A stretch of DNA of 64,000 nt. It comes from Isoetes taiwanensis. Its lineage: Eukaryota; Streptophyta; Lycopodiopsida; Isoetales; Isoetaceae. The stretch lies in assembly GCA_021234155.1 (NCBI GenBank), contig JAJEKV010000075.1, forward strand, positions 5,902,908 through 5,966,907. The letters are read 5' to 3'. This document shows, piece by piece, positions 47,301 through 57,729 of this stretch (position 1 is its first letter; each line of letters opens with the position of its first letter). The notes beneath the pieces are model-generated. The model was not told where the DNA came from, did not search any database, and worked only from the letters and a program-made list of their open reading frames with translations. Position numbers and translations under genes: made by a program.

Positions 47301-50300
47301 TTGCAGATTTGTGGCTTTAATTAGAAGAGGCTTGTGTTTTTCACAATGGACAGCCTGGAAAAGGTGTTCATGAGTGAAAAGTTCTTGCTTAAAGGCAAGA
47401 ACTACTCTATTTGTAAGGAGAAGATGACTTTGGCACTTGATCTTGCTGGAGTTTGGGACGTAGTAGCTGGTGAAGACCAAAATGAAGATGACAAATGGGA
47501 GGAGTTGAACAAAAAGGCCCTGCTGCTCATCAAACTTGCAGTGGATGATTCCATGCAAAGGCGAACGTTGGAGTTCATACTCCAACAAAAATATCAACGC
47601 TCATGTTGTGATGAAGTTGGCCATATGGTGAATGATTGCCCTCTAAAAAGAAGTATATTGAAAATGAAACTTGAAAAGGAGTCGCATTACCTTGAAGAAG
47701 GTGTCGCCGGAACAAACCTCTACAGCTGCGCAAGATTTTGCAATGTTTCTAGATGAGGTTGATCATATAAGAGACAAGTCTGATAGGTGCGTTGCTTGTT
47801 TGGATAGTGGCTGCTCGACTCATGTAACAGGTGATAGGTGATGAATCATCTTTTAGGAGATGATTCATCACTAGCAAGAAAAGGGAATGGAAATGTAAGA
47901 GTGGAAGGAGAAGGAGAATGGAAATGTAAGAGCGAAAGGAGGAGACACTATTGTGACATTTCAAAATGTCAAATTTGTACCGGATTTAAAGAGGAATCTA
48001 CTTTCTATTGCTTCTTGCATAACTCGTAAGGGTTTCAAAGTTTTTTTTTTGATGAAGATGAAGAAATAATTTTTCAGCCAAGTGAAGAATTCATGAAGAT
48101 GATAAAGAAATATGAAGGTGATTGCTCGTGAAAGAAGAGAATGGCAATTTATATAAAATGGAGATTGTCCCTGCCCAAAATCAGGCCAATATAGTAGCAG
48201 GTAGCAGCAGCCAATCAAAGATTTGGCATAAAAGGTATGCCATATCAGTTATGGAAGTTTGCGTACGCTGTTCCAGCAAGGAAACGTGCATGGTCTACCA
48301 CAAATCCATGATGACAAACAGGTATGTGAGCCTTGCGTCCTAGGGAAATAACATATTGCTCCATTTCCTCAAGAATGTGAATTTAGAGCGCAAAAACCAC
48401 TGGAATTAGTGCATGCTGATCTTTGCGGCTTTATGCCAACAAAATCCATTGGTGGGTCCTTATATTTCTTCTTGTTAGTGGATGATTACTCAAGAAGAAC
48501 GTGGGTTTATTTTCGGAAAACAAAATCAGAAGCTCTTTATCATTTCAAAGTCTTCAAGGAAGAAGTGGAATCTGATACAGTGCAGAAAATACTCACTTAA
48601 GGACTGATAATGGAGGAGAATTTTTGTCCACAAAATATGAACAATTTTGTGGAAACAATGGGATCAAAAGACAATTGACAACGCCTTGCTCTCCACAACA
48701 AAACGTCGTAGAAAGGCGCAATAGGACAATTTATGAAATGGCAAATTGCCTAATGGCTCAATGGAAGATGCCACATCGTTTTTGGCCTGAAGCAGTACTC
48801 ACTGCAGTGTATTTGCTGAATAGAGCAGGAACAAGAATTTTAGATGGAAAGACAAAAGATGAGGTTTATTACAAAAGAAAGCCAGGTGTGAATCCTTTGC
48901 GTGCATGTTTTGGATGTAAAGCTTATGCACATGTTATTAAGGAGGATGGCAGGAAGAAATTTGATGACAAAGCAAGAGTTTGTACAATGCTTGGCTATAT
49001 AGTTTGAGGGCTAAGGCTTATAGATTATGGGATCCTACTAAGCAGAAAATAATTGTCTCGCGTGACGTGACGTGGCATTTGATGAGAACACTGCAGGTCC
49101 AATATCGGTCAGTGATCAGCAAGAGCAAGAGGAGGAAATATTTGAATTTCCACTTAAATGGCAGCAAGATGAAGCATCAGATCAAAACAGGCCCGTTACA
49201 CCTCAATGTCAACCAAGAGTTTGGCCCGATAAAGTGCTTACCTATGAAAGAAGAGGTGATAAGGAAGTAGCAAAAGAAGATATTGTTGAGAAACCAACAG
49301 AAAAGTCTGATACAACTCAGCTGAACGTAAAATCAGCCCCTAGTACCAATGTGGCACCTTGGGCACAAAGGCCATTTACAAGTCGTCAAGGAAATATTGA
49401 GTCCAAAACAAGTGCAGCAGCTCATCAATGCAATTTTGCCAATATTTATGAACCCATTTCGTTTGAAGATGCTAGGCATTCTAAGGAATGGAAGGATGCA
49501 ATGGATGAGGAGTATAAATCCATACTAGTCAACAATACATGGGAATTGGTGCTAAGACCAAAGGATAGAAATGTCATTGGATGTAAATGGGTCTATAAGC
49601 TAAGTATAATGCAGATGGGACTGTTCAAAGGCACAAAGCCAGGCTAGTGGCAAAAGGTTTTGCTCAAAGAGAAGGGGAAGATTACTTACACACTTATGCT
49701 CCGGTAGCCAAAATGGAAACAGTGAGGTTATCCATATCACTTGCAGCTCAATTTGGATGGAAATTGCATCAACTTGATGTGAAACGCACTTTCTTGAACG
49801 AACAGCTCAAGGAGTTGGTCTATTTGGTGCAACCACCCGGATACAAGCACGAAGGTAATGATTTTGTTTGCAGACTGAACAAAGCATTATTGTTAGAATA
49901 GTATAACGTGATATATGTTGGACATGTTAAGTCATTGTAACTTAACGTTGTAAATTAACGTTGTACCCCATGGGACATTTTATATTAGGCCATGGGCCCT
50001 CATTTTTTATCTTTTTCCCTATTTTTTTCCCTATTTGCCACCCAGCATGAGGACGTGGCACATATATATGTACATCTCATGAGTTAGTGTAATACACAAG
50101 TTTCTTGCTCCTCCTTCGTTACTTGGTGCGTCTCCTCTTCTCTCCATAGTGTTTTGCTGTCCAAATCATCTTCTCCACTCAACATTTGGTATCATAGTGG
50201 TGTTCCATCCTTGGGTGCTTCATTCTATATAGGAGAGGAAGTATTTTGAGAAGGTTTTTCTGCCTTGAGAAACACAGAGCACATTTTAACCCTAACTTGT

Positions 50301-53300
50301 GTTTGAGCCTAGAGAGAAGCATCCCTCTGTTATGGAGAGTGATGGAGAGTTGCATGCAGTGTCAATCAAGCTAAAAGCAGTCCTTAAGTGTAAAATCTGA
50401 AAGATTTATTATAGCAGCTTGCATATTGCCTTGCATGTTGAAGATAGAGTAGGGGTTTGCAGATTTGTGGCTTTGATTAGAAGAGGCTTGTGTTTTTCAC
50501 AATGGATAGGAAAAGGTGTTCATGAGTGAGAAGTTCTTGCTTAAAGGCAAGAACTACTCTATTTGGAAGGAGAAGGTGACTTTGGCACTTGATCTTGCTG
50601 GAGTTTGGGATGTAGTAGCTGGTGAAGACCAAAATGAAGATGACAAATGGGAGGAGTTGAACAAAAAGGCTCTGCTGCTCATCAAACTTACAGTGGATGA
50701 TTCTATGCAAAGGCACATACTTGGAGTGAAAAGTGCTAGTGAAGCTTGGCGCAAATTTCAACAAATCTATGAGACCAAGAATCATACAAGGAAGCAACTG
50801 CTAAGAAATCAGCTTAACAGCCTAAAGTTAAGAGAATATAAAGATGTGAGTGACTTCATTGCGAAGATCACAGAAATTGCTGCACAATTGGCTTCCAGTG
50901 GAGTTGAAGTTGAAGAGGACGAGCTCTTAAATGCCATATATCAAGGAGCACCTGAATATGAGCACTTCCTTGATGCTTTTCAAGCACGGGAGAATGAGCC
51001 TAGCTTCGAAGAGCTTGCAGCAGCCCTACAGCAAAAGGTTTTGAGATCACAAATCTTGGAACAAACGGAGCAGGTTAATTTCAGCCAATCAAGAAGAAAT
51101 TACAGCCAATCGAGAAGTAGGGGGAGTAGGAGTCGAGGAAATTGGAGTATCCCGACACTTTTGGAAGGCCAGTTTCTGTTGTTTCATGTGTTTCTGACAG
51201 AAAGACAATACCTCTATCTTTTACAAGGTCCATAAGACCACCAGGATCACTTAAGGTCTATTACAATTCCATGCTGCCATAGCCAGGGATTTGATGGTCT
51301 TATAGACCGTTAACCCCTATTTGTGGATCTTGTCACGAATAATGACTCGACCATCTCTATAAACAGCCCATTTTGTTGGATTTTTTCCGAGCCTCTGCAA
51401 CCTCTTGCAAGCATCTTTTTTTGTGTTCAACCTGCATTGGAGTGAGGTCTTCATCCATGAAGACCTTGGGAATTGTTGCAAGTTTTCTCCTATTCTTGAG
51501 GGCATTCATCCTATCATCCAAGGTCTTAAACTTAATGATTAAAGGCTGTTCTCTTCGGTTGCCTTTGTTTATAGTCCAAGCAGCTTCAACATTGTGATCT
51601 GAGATACCTAAAGTGTTGGTCACAAATATAACTGCAGTATCCAGGGGAACCGTGGTCATTTCCAGCCAAAGGACCCTGATATTGCGTGCTTTCAAAGATC
51701 TTTGTTTTTCCTCCTCTAATGTGCCATTAATTGTCTCCTTCGCAGGTTTTTTAACAATATTCACCCATCTAGCTTCTTCTCGATGGGAGTGGAGCTCCAA
51801 CTCAACATGTTTCAGTCCTTCAATTGAAGGCAACTTCCATATTACTGCAATTTCAGATTTAATATTCTCCAATTCATCCAAGTTAGCCTGGTTAGACTCC
51901 TGTTTCATTGACTTCTCAAGAACCTCGATCCGTGAAATCAGGCTTGCTACTGTCTGCTGGAACATATCAAAGTTACGTATCTTGTTGAAGAAGTCAATGA
52001 TTTGCATCTCAAAAAACTCCATACGCTTCTGTATCTGGCTCTAGTTTCCTGCCGAGATTGTCAAATCAGGGCCAGTTAAAGGACTATAATTGCCCTTTTC
52101 CAATTCTGGAGCAGCCAAATAAAGTTTAATTTCAATCCGGATAGTTAAATCCGGAATTAGGTCATGGAGGTTTTTTAGGTCAGCACCTAAAAAATAGACG
52201 CCAGCGCCAGCGCTCAACAAAGAGAGACAAATCCGGAAATGAGCATCTTGTCTGCAAAATGTAACAGAGCTTTTATAGTTTGAAACAAGCTCCAAGATGT
52301 TGGCATGAGAAGACTAATGTTTTTCTTCCTTCTCAAAGATTTACTAGGTCTCGAGCTGATCCTAGTTTATATTACAAGGTGGATGGCACTCAAATCTGCA
52401 TTCTTACTCTTTATGTAGATGACACTTGTTACAAGAGATGCAGAACATTTACTTAAACAAATCAAACAGCAAATGAAATCTGCCTTTGAAGTCACAGATT
52501 TGGGACTGCATTTTTGCCTTGGAATGGAGATATTGGCAACATTCTAAGTCTATTCAGCTCGCTCAAACTAAATATATCAAGGGAAAAACTACAAAATACC
52601 CTTATATTTTGACGACATACCCCTGAGTTTTTATAAATTTTTGTAATACCCTTGGTCAACATATTTAGTATTTTATATTATTGAAAATTGTTGAAATGCC
52701 CTTAAGATGTATCTTAATTACTCAAATGCCCTTGAGATTCTACACAATTCACCAAATACCCTTAAGATGAGAGATGATATAGTTTTTATCCTGATAATCT
52801 GATTAGGGTTACCATCAAATCCGAGAGCCATGATCAGAATATTAGAGTCTTACTATACGGCTTCAGATGAATGTAAGATGAGATATTCAGAGATATTCAT
52901 ATCTATATGGCAGTGAAGAGCGGATTCAAGCACGTGAGGTCGAATAAGGTTTTCCACTGGGATTCCATCAAGTTAGAACGTCTAAAAATCTTTGCTCTGT
53001 TTTCTATTCAAAAATGAAAACTGCCCAATGTCAAATCCTTGCCCCCAAAAATATATCCATTCAGAAGGGCTTTATATGAAATACGTAAAATACAAGGGCA
53101 TTTGATGATATACAAAATTCTACAGAGCCAAATACGTTGACCAAGGGCATTATAAAAATTTATGAAAACTCAAGTGTATGTCGTGAAATTCGTCGAAACG
53201 TAAGGGTATTTTGTAGTTTTTTCCATTTTTTTTTTCCATATATCAATAATCTCTTAGCTAAATCCTTTACACAAGTCTGCAAACCTGCCCCACACCTTAT

Positions 53301-56300
53301 GCGTGGCTGTGTCATATAAATGACCTCATGCAAATCTCCATTAAGAAAGGCACTCTTGAAGTCTAATTGACGTAATTTCCAACCCTGCTGAAGGCTAAAG
53401 CAATAACAGCCCTAACTGTAGACATATGTGCCACTGGAGCAAAAACTTCTCTGTAGTCGAGAACAAATTCCTGACTGAAACCCTTAGCCACCAGGGGTAG
53501 AATGCTTTATACAGCCCCCCTCCCTGCATCGTTTGATATTTGGCCCTCCATGCTTGGATTGGAGGGCTAGTATAGTGTCGCGTAGGGAGGGGGGCTGTAT
53601 AAAGCAGTCGTCCCTCCCAAGTACCTTGTTTGATAGGCATGAAATATTCCTCATACATAGCATCATCCCATTGTTTTATACCTGCAGCTTCTTTGTAACA
53701 TTGAGGAACTTGAGTTGCTAAGACTGTAGCCATGAGAGCATAATTGCAACCCCTGCAGTAGCAGGAGAAAGACCTTGCAATCTTCTTGGTCTTCTTAAAG
53801 TGTCTGGAGCATTAAGAGCCGCTACAACAACAGTAGAAGAATCTGGAGTATCTTTATTCATCAATTAAGAGGCCAGTTTTCAAACTCAGCACCCATGTCA
53901 TAGGTTGCATTCAGATTATCATTCTGCAGAAATGGAAGCCCATGGTGAAGAAACGGCTGGCAGAACATGTGAAGCAATAAAAGATAAAGGTTCAACTGTA
54001 AGATCATGAGCAGAAACAATACTAGCTAGAACAACCTGTCTAGAAGAACTGCCTTCACGAAGATGTTGAGATAAATGACTAACAACAGACCAAGAAACCA
54101 GGACCAGAACCTTTACCATCCGTGTATCCAGTATATTCAACAAATTGAACATTGCAAGAAACAAAGACTATTGTAGCCTTAGAATCATACAATTCCTAAG
54201 CTTTTTGTTGGGTTGGATAACCCACAAAAATGCATTTTACTGCTCGTTCAGACAACTTGCGTTTTTTCTCTGGTATCTCCATAGGAACAGCTGAATAGGC
54301 CAAGCAACCATATACTCTCAACTCTTGAACGTCTGCTTTACATCCATACAAGCTTCATATGAAGTTTTTTTATTCAAAGCCACTGTTGGTGCTGTTGGTG
54401 CTCTGTTGCCAACATAGGCTGCAGTCTGCAATGTTTCTTCCCAAGATGGAGGCAAATGTTTATGAAAAAGAATGGGCCTTACCAAACTTTGTAAAGACCA
54501 GTACCTTTGTTCAGCAACTCCATTTTGAGCATTTGCATATGGTATAACAAGATCTCTTTCAAATGCCATGAGTATGACAATAATTTTCAAACTTGTTTTA
54601 ATATATTCAGTAGCATTATCTGTATGAAGTGCTTTGAGAGATCTTCCCAACTGTTTTTCAACAAGCACATGAAACTGTTTGAGACAAAAAACCAGAGTAA
54701 AATGTGTGCAGTCATCAACCAAAACCAAGATATATTTTGCTCCTCCCAAAGAGTGTGTTAGCGGAGGAGAGAAGAAGAGACGCAGATAACAGCATCAACC
54801 AAAAGATGATTCTATTCAAAAACGTCCAAAGGAGAAAATACATTTCTGCAGGGCCATAAATAGAAAGTTTATCCATCCCAAAGACCACATGTCAACCCCT
54901 ACATAGACTTTACTTCTATACTATGTACATTATGTACATGATACATTTGCACCATTAACTGACATTGCTAACAAAGAGAGGGTAGGCATGTAACAGAGAT
55001 CAGAATGAACCATTTCAGAAAGAAATTTAGCTCTGTAAGTGGCATGCGCTAAATATGGTGCTTCACTTGTTCCCTTTGTAGCAGGCATCACAATTCAAAC
55101 ATGAGACTCAAGATAAACCAGCTACCATCTTGAGCCTAGATAGTTCTCACAAAGCCCAACAAACCAGCAGAATTACTATAATTCTTGCTCATGCGAACAA
55201 ACGGCATTGCATGCAAGAATGAGTAGATCTGCCCCTGATCAAGCCAAGATTCTCTCTTTCTGACCTTAAAACATCACTATTTTACTCCTCTCTAGAAAAT
55301 AAAAACAAAAACTTCCATGAAAACTCGCCAGATCTTCTTAGAGATCCATGAAAAACAAAAATCTCTATGAAAACTCGCCAGATCTTCTTAAAGATCCGTG
55401 ATCTAGAATCAACCCGACTTAGATCCTGGAATGTCTTAGAGTAAGAAAGAAAATATTAATGTCTATGAGAGACCACTTGGGTCTATGAGACCAATTATAC
55501 AGCAATCATGTAAAGATAGAGACATGAGAGATTTTTCATGTTGGAGAAATTCGACACCACAAGAAAGATTTTTCATGGCATGCTCTTTACTCTTTTCGCC
55601 AAAGAAAGCTCCGATACCATACTTGAGTATGAGACTTTTAAAAATCACGCATAATTGATTGAGAGAGGTAGAGTGAACATTTCTTAACTCTAACAAAATG
55701 AAATATGTGAATTAAATGTAACTTAAACAGACCTGAGTAACTATTAGAACTCTTTCACCCTTGGATTGTAGTTGGCAGAGGAACATATCTAGAATGTGCA
55801 GCTTCCCACTTGCTTTAATTCCAGCATCTAACCATTCACATGCTGGTACATGCTTCATAATAGATTCTTGCAGAGATGATGACACAAGGTATGGGTGATT
55901 ACAACACTGCATATAGACAATATAAAATTAAAACCACCATGCAGCCTTTAAAATAATATTGATCTAAGTATAAATATGTCCTACAACAGCAGCTACATTA
56001 ATGATGTCCTGGTAGTTTAAGTAGAACATATCTTCCATGCAAAATGTAAAATGATTGCATATTGTAAATAAAAGGTAGTAGGCCCAAATAATGTCTCCAA
56101 GTGGACCCTCGTGACTTACTTCACGTAGCTTTAGAAGAACATCATGCAGTGAAATGTCTTGATGAGAATAGTGCCCTGATTGCAGAACTTCGTAGTTTTG
56201 TATAAGTAAATTACAATACTCATGAACCTGCACCAAAGGCATCTGAACTGGAACCCAGTACTCTACCATGGAACTCGAACAAGCTTCATCTTTAAACTCA

Positions 56301-57364
56301 TGGATACTATATTCATTTAGTTTCTCCATTAGACCACTTAGCCCTATGCTAATTGTTTCATCTGCACTGTCAGCAATGAGCAGATCGTTCCCATGATTCA
56401 TGAATACGAGAAGTTGTAGAACTTCATCTACATTATTCTGTAAAATTTCCATGAAAATCAGTGCATGTCAGTTTTATGTGTCCCATAAGAATGATAAAAC
56501 AATGACAAGGCTTCTAAAGATTTAGGGCGACCTTCAGAGATTCAGATAGAAATATTAGATGGAAGACAGCATTCAGTTGTCTAAGTAGACGCAAATAGGT
56601 TTTTGACGTCTTTGGCCTTGAGCCCTCATCAACTATTATCATCTCCCACTTGTATTTCTTCAAAAAGTCGATATCCTATGTCATAGAACAGTAAAATCAT
56701 TTCGGTTACACAAAACAAAATACAACTCACAAATTGTGAAATCGAAATAAAGGCTGATTCTTGCTGTGCATGTATACAAAAGCACGGAAGGAAAAGAACA
56801 ATATAGCAGCTGTTCCTTCAAAAAGGGAACGCGTTAGCAAAAGATCTATAAAAAGAATGCAACTGAATTCCAAATGTGGTCAGCATATCATGTTGAACAG
56901 GCCAGGAATTATCTAATATCCATGTTTCAAAAACTAACATACCGAATTTACGACGTCAAAAGTTGTAACAACAATATCTGCTTTCATGCACTCTCCAAAC
57001 TCGTACTTCTGAATGATATCTCGTGCATCCCTTGAACCAACATACGTGACACAATTAAATTTTGAGGCCAGGTTGCATAGTTCCATCTCCCAGACAGCAA
57101 CTTTATCTGATGGCCCGACAATTATCACAGGACTAACAGCCCGAAATTCTTCAAATATAGACACAAGAAATGCGACAGTTGAAGATATTCGTTCCTGGTA
57201 CAGTAGGAACCACCATATTAAATTGAAATTTGGAAAGCCATTGTATCATGTAAAACAGAAAAAATCCAGCCTGCACTAGATTACATAAAAGCCATACCAG
57301 CACAAACATCTGCCTTGGTCAATCCCTTAGCAGCATTCTCGAGCCACACATAGTTCAAGCTAAT
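38378..57364 (-). CDS. MOM1-like: MOM1-like SNF2-derived silencing protein (5' end missing)
   Basis: Exons on the minus strand: 57364-57308 (tentative), 57194-56943, 56675-56532, 56437-56120, 55906-55733, 42420-41358, 41280-41075, 40994-40893, 40578-39343, 39242-39044, 38967-38378. All junctions have GT/AG signals and matching phases and give about 1446 residues. The SNF2 N-lobe has [17 protein letters not shown] and IIVDEGSRP. The C-lobe has [15 protein letters not shown] and [13 protein letters not shown]. Catalytic motifs are degraded: [11 protein letters not shown] stands where the Walker A GKT should be, LSESLK replaces TGTPL, and the HRIGQ arginines are absent. Basic nuclear signals ([16 protein letters not shown]), a helical domain and a long coiled coil follow. 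In Arabidopsis, MOM1 silences transposons through its coiled-coil CMM2 region and not through helicase activity. Upstream exons are outside the window or displaced by insertions. Confidence 0.82.
42438..42661 (-). repeat. Copia family-B 3' LTR next to an exon
   Basis: On the minus strand it starts TGTTAGCATG, after a polypurine tract AAGGGGAGGA, and ends CCACTAAATGAACA. It matches LTRs at 54754-54973 and 57730-57948. Its last base lies about 15 bp upstream of the 3' splice site at 42421-42422, so the pyrimidine-rich LTR end now forms the intron end. Confidence 0.8.
42438..44464 (-). mobile_element. Copia family B, copy 1 (5' truncated)
   Basis: Minus strand, 3' LTR plus RNase H (43052-42619, [20 protein letters not shown]), reverse transcriptase (44061-43154, with [20 protein letters not shown] and a VDD site near 43570) and the linker before it (44464-44054). 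The integrase, gag and 5' LTR are absent. A 16-bp duplication near 43580-43610 and other breaks inactivate it. It lies in the large intron of the MOM1-like gene, in the same orientation. Confidence 0.8.
44533..44620 (+). other. Exon-like segment of unknown origin
   Basis: An AG before 44533 and AACAAG then GTACAG at 44620/44621 bound an 88-nt segment. It is open in a protein-like frame ([20 protein letters not shown]) on the strand opposite to the MOM1-like gene. Another frame is open too. It may be a fragment of a host gene carried in with the transposons. I cannot identify it. Confidence 0.25.
44781..44923 (+). mobile_element. Short retroposed insert with A-rich tail
   Basis: A 143-bp segment ending in an A-rich tail (about 44902-44920) is flanked on both sides by the 11-bp direct repeat GCTCATTATTT (44770-44780 and 44924-44934). 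Tail plus long target duplication is the mark of LINE-driven insertion, as for SINEs or processed RNAs. No tRNA-type promoter boxes were recognised, so the source RNA is unknown. Confidence 0.6.
44935..45560 (-). pseudogene. Copia fragment: protease to integrase start
   Basis: The minus strand shows protease-region wording near 45480-45400 (SSVSKFDLQG) and the integrase start near 45110-45020 ([18 protein letters not shown]). The piece is interrupted by stops, and its relation to the neighbouring copia fragment is unclear. Confidence 0.6.
45561..46460 (-). pseudogene. Copia fragment: RNase H and 3' LTR start
   Basis: RNase H wording [19 protein letters not shown] lies at 46080-46020, followed by [12 protein letters not shown] and, near 45800, the typical polyprotein end. 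A polypurine tract then precedes TGTTAAGAG at 45672, the likely LTR start, which is truncated. The stretch at 46380-46450 resembles 55443-55505 and may be LTR sequence of another family. Confidence 0.65.
46534..46757 (-). pseudogene. C-terminal fragment of an unidentified basic protein
   Basis: A clean minus-strand frame of about 73 codons, rich in Lys and Arg ([37 protein letters not shown]), ends in TGA at 46536-46534. It is cut at its 5' side exactly where the plus-strand copia LTR begins (46758). It belongs to neither the copia polyproteins nor the MOM1-like exons, whose intron it occupies. It could be a captured host-gene end or a retroelement ORF I do not recognise. Confidence 0.35.
46758..47036 (+). 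repeat. Copia family-A LTR, copy 1 (279 bp)
   Basis: Starts TGTTAGAATAGT, ends CTCAACA, and is followed by the primer site TGGTATCAGAGC at 47039-47050. It contains GGACGTGGCACATATATATG, a likely promoter part, and closely matches 49891-50184 and 59052-59317. Confidence 0.88.
47340..49890 (+). pseudogene. Copia family-A gag-pol, copy 1
   Basis: Gag starts [20 protein letters not shown] at 47346. It lacks 539 bp of central gag relative to copy 3, and the junction shares a 4-bp AGGC microhomology. The zinc-knuckle remnant [12 protein letters not shown] follows. Integrase shows [20 protein letters not shown] and [13 protein letters not shown] (48480-48730), with a stop near 48600. The RT part has GCKWVYKL, then [10 protein letters not shown] and [11 protein letters not shown], and is cut at 49890 by the LTR of copy 2. 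A perfect 13-bp stem at 47839-47870 was created by a deletion. Confidence 0.85.
49891..51147 (+). mobile_element. Copia family A, copy 2 (LTR and gag only)
   Basis: The LTR (49891-50184) lies inside the reverse-transcriptase domain of copy 1, just after the codons RLNKAL. Its primer site at 50187 is mutated (TGGTATCATAG). After gag the copy breaks off at about 51147 against a LINE piece. No 3' LTR remains. Confidence 0.8.
50503..51147 (+). pseudogene. Copia family-A gag, copy 2
   Basis: The normal start region carries a 4-nt deletion (ATGGATAG, then GAAAAG), which breaks the frame; an internal ATG at 50516 opens the rest. Gag is otherwise well preserved: [38 protein letters not shown] and [18 protein letters not shown], ending at the Arg/Ser-rich tail, where it runs into LINE sequence at 51147. 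Confidence 0.8.
51147..52300 (-). pseudogene. LINE fragment: ORF1 and start of ORF2
   Basis: ORF1 reads from 52022 ([18 protein letters not shown]) through a coiled coil to [20 protein letters not shown] and [21 protein letters not shown] frame change near 51370 then leads to [18 protein letters not shown]. This is the typical LINE ORF1 order. ORF2 begins near 51245 with MAAWNCNRP; its endonuclease start ([14 protein letters not shown]) is reached after a frame change, and the piece stops at about 51147. The rest of ORF2 and the 3' tail are gone, so a deletion joined this LINE to copia copy 2. Confidence 0.78.
52581..53237. mobile_element. Mutator-type MITE with 9-bp target duplication
   Basis: GGGAAAAACTACAAAATACC at 52581 is mirrored at 53224, and similarity continues for about 80 bp (52581-52668 and 53131-53224). 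The identical 9-mer ATATATCAA flanks it (52572-52580 and 53238-53246). It sits inside copia reverse-transcriptase sequence, whose frame continues cleanly after one copy of the 9-mer. Nine-bp duplication and long inverted repeats indicate the Mutator superfamily. The 657-bp interior is non-coding. Confidence 0.85.
53503..53606. mobile_element. 104-bp MITE with nested hairpins
   Basis: The ends TGCTTTATACAGCCCCCCTC (53503) and their inverse (ending 53606) pair over about 23 bp. A second 8-bp stem, GCCCTCCA with TGGAGGGC, lies at 53543-53567. It interrupts copia family-D reverse transcriptase. No clear target duplication. Confidence 0.7.
54754..54973 (-). repeat. Solo LTR of copia family B
   Basis: Matches the LTRs at 42438-42661 and 57730-57948, without adjoining internal sequence. 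It is flanked by AAGAG on both sides (54749-54753 and 54974-54978), the expected 5-bp duplication. It probably formed by LTR-LTR recombination after insertion into family-D copia. Confidence 0.82.
55231..55732 (-). mobile_element. LTR-element fragment with primer-binding site
   Basis: TGGTATCGGAGC on the minus strand (55608-55619) is a Met-tRNA-type primer site. The stretch 55443-55505 resembles 46380-46450 and is probably LTR-derived. A tandem duplication of 2 x 50 bp lies at 55302-55401. It ends immediately beside the exon at 55733. Confidence 0.45.
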
Positions 57365-57729
57365 CTAAAATGCTAAATCAACTCCATAGTTACCTATCCC
57401 AAAAACTTCATATCTTGCACAAGCATTTTAAATACAAGAAATTGTTCTTGTAGAACTGCCTTTCAATGGTAATTCCTTGAGAAGATCCACTTGCCTGCCA
57501 CATACATGTGTTCTAAATCATGTCAAATAATCATATTTATTCACGTGAGTATTGGGAGCTGAACGAACATGTTTAAATGGCAGGAGATGATATATTGAGA
57601 AGCTCATTTTGTTAAACAGCTTGCAAGATTCAGACCCTATCGGCAAATGTTCTAACTTTTGTGCCACATCATAGATCCAAGCCTAGAGGAGTTGCTGATG
57701 TGGCCAAGTAACTGTTCAAATTGTGACTT
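57365..57729. other. Possible upstream exon sequence of the MOM1-like gene
   Basis: A minus-strand stretch near 57495-57430 (VDLLKELPLKGSS) follows an AG acceptor and could be exon sequence, but no donor in the right phase was found before a stop. Otherwise no feature. Confidence 0.2.

Larger units (their letters stand above)
46758..53290 (+). mobile_element. Copia family A, copy 1, split by nested insertions
   Basis: 5' LTR, gag, integrase and the first part of reverse transcriptase run to 49890. Reverse transcriptase resumes at about 52310 with [16 protein letters not shown] and YVDD, and, after a MITE, at 53247. Family-A copy 2 and a LINE piece occupy the gap. There is no 3' LTR; the copy ends against a minus-strand copia near 53300. 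It is inserted antisense in the MOM1-like gene's intron. Assigning the 52310-53290 part to this copy is inference from order and frame. Confidence 0.7.
53300..55230 (-). mobile_element. Copia family D fragment (integrase to reverse transcriptase)
   Basis: Minus strand. The pre-integrase region lies at about 55230-54974 and the integrase core at 54749-54318 ([40 protein letters not shown]). A linker follows, then reverse transcriptase at 53733-53320. It is interrupted by a solo LTR (54754-54973) between the pre-integrase and integrase parts, and by a small MITE (53503-53606) that coincides with loss of about 40 RT codons. No LTRs of its own were found. Confidence 0.75.

Noticed and set aside
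47839-47870. Perfect 13-bp hairpin in copia copy 1
   Set aside because: Copy 3 has the two arms' sequence separated by about 50 bp without pairing; the hairpin arose by deletion and is unlikely to be functional.
51613-52044. 143-codon plus-strand frame
   Set aside because: Antisense to LINE ORF1 at 52022-51357.
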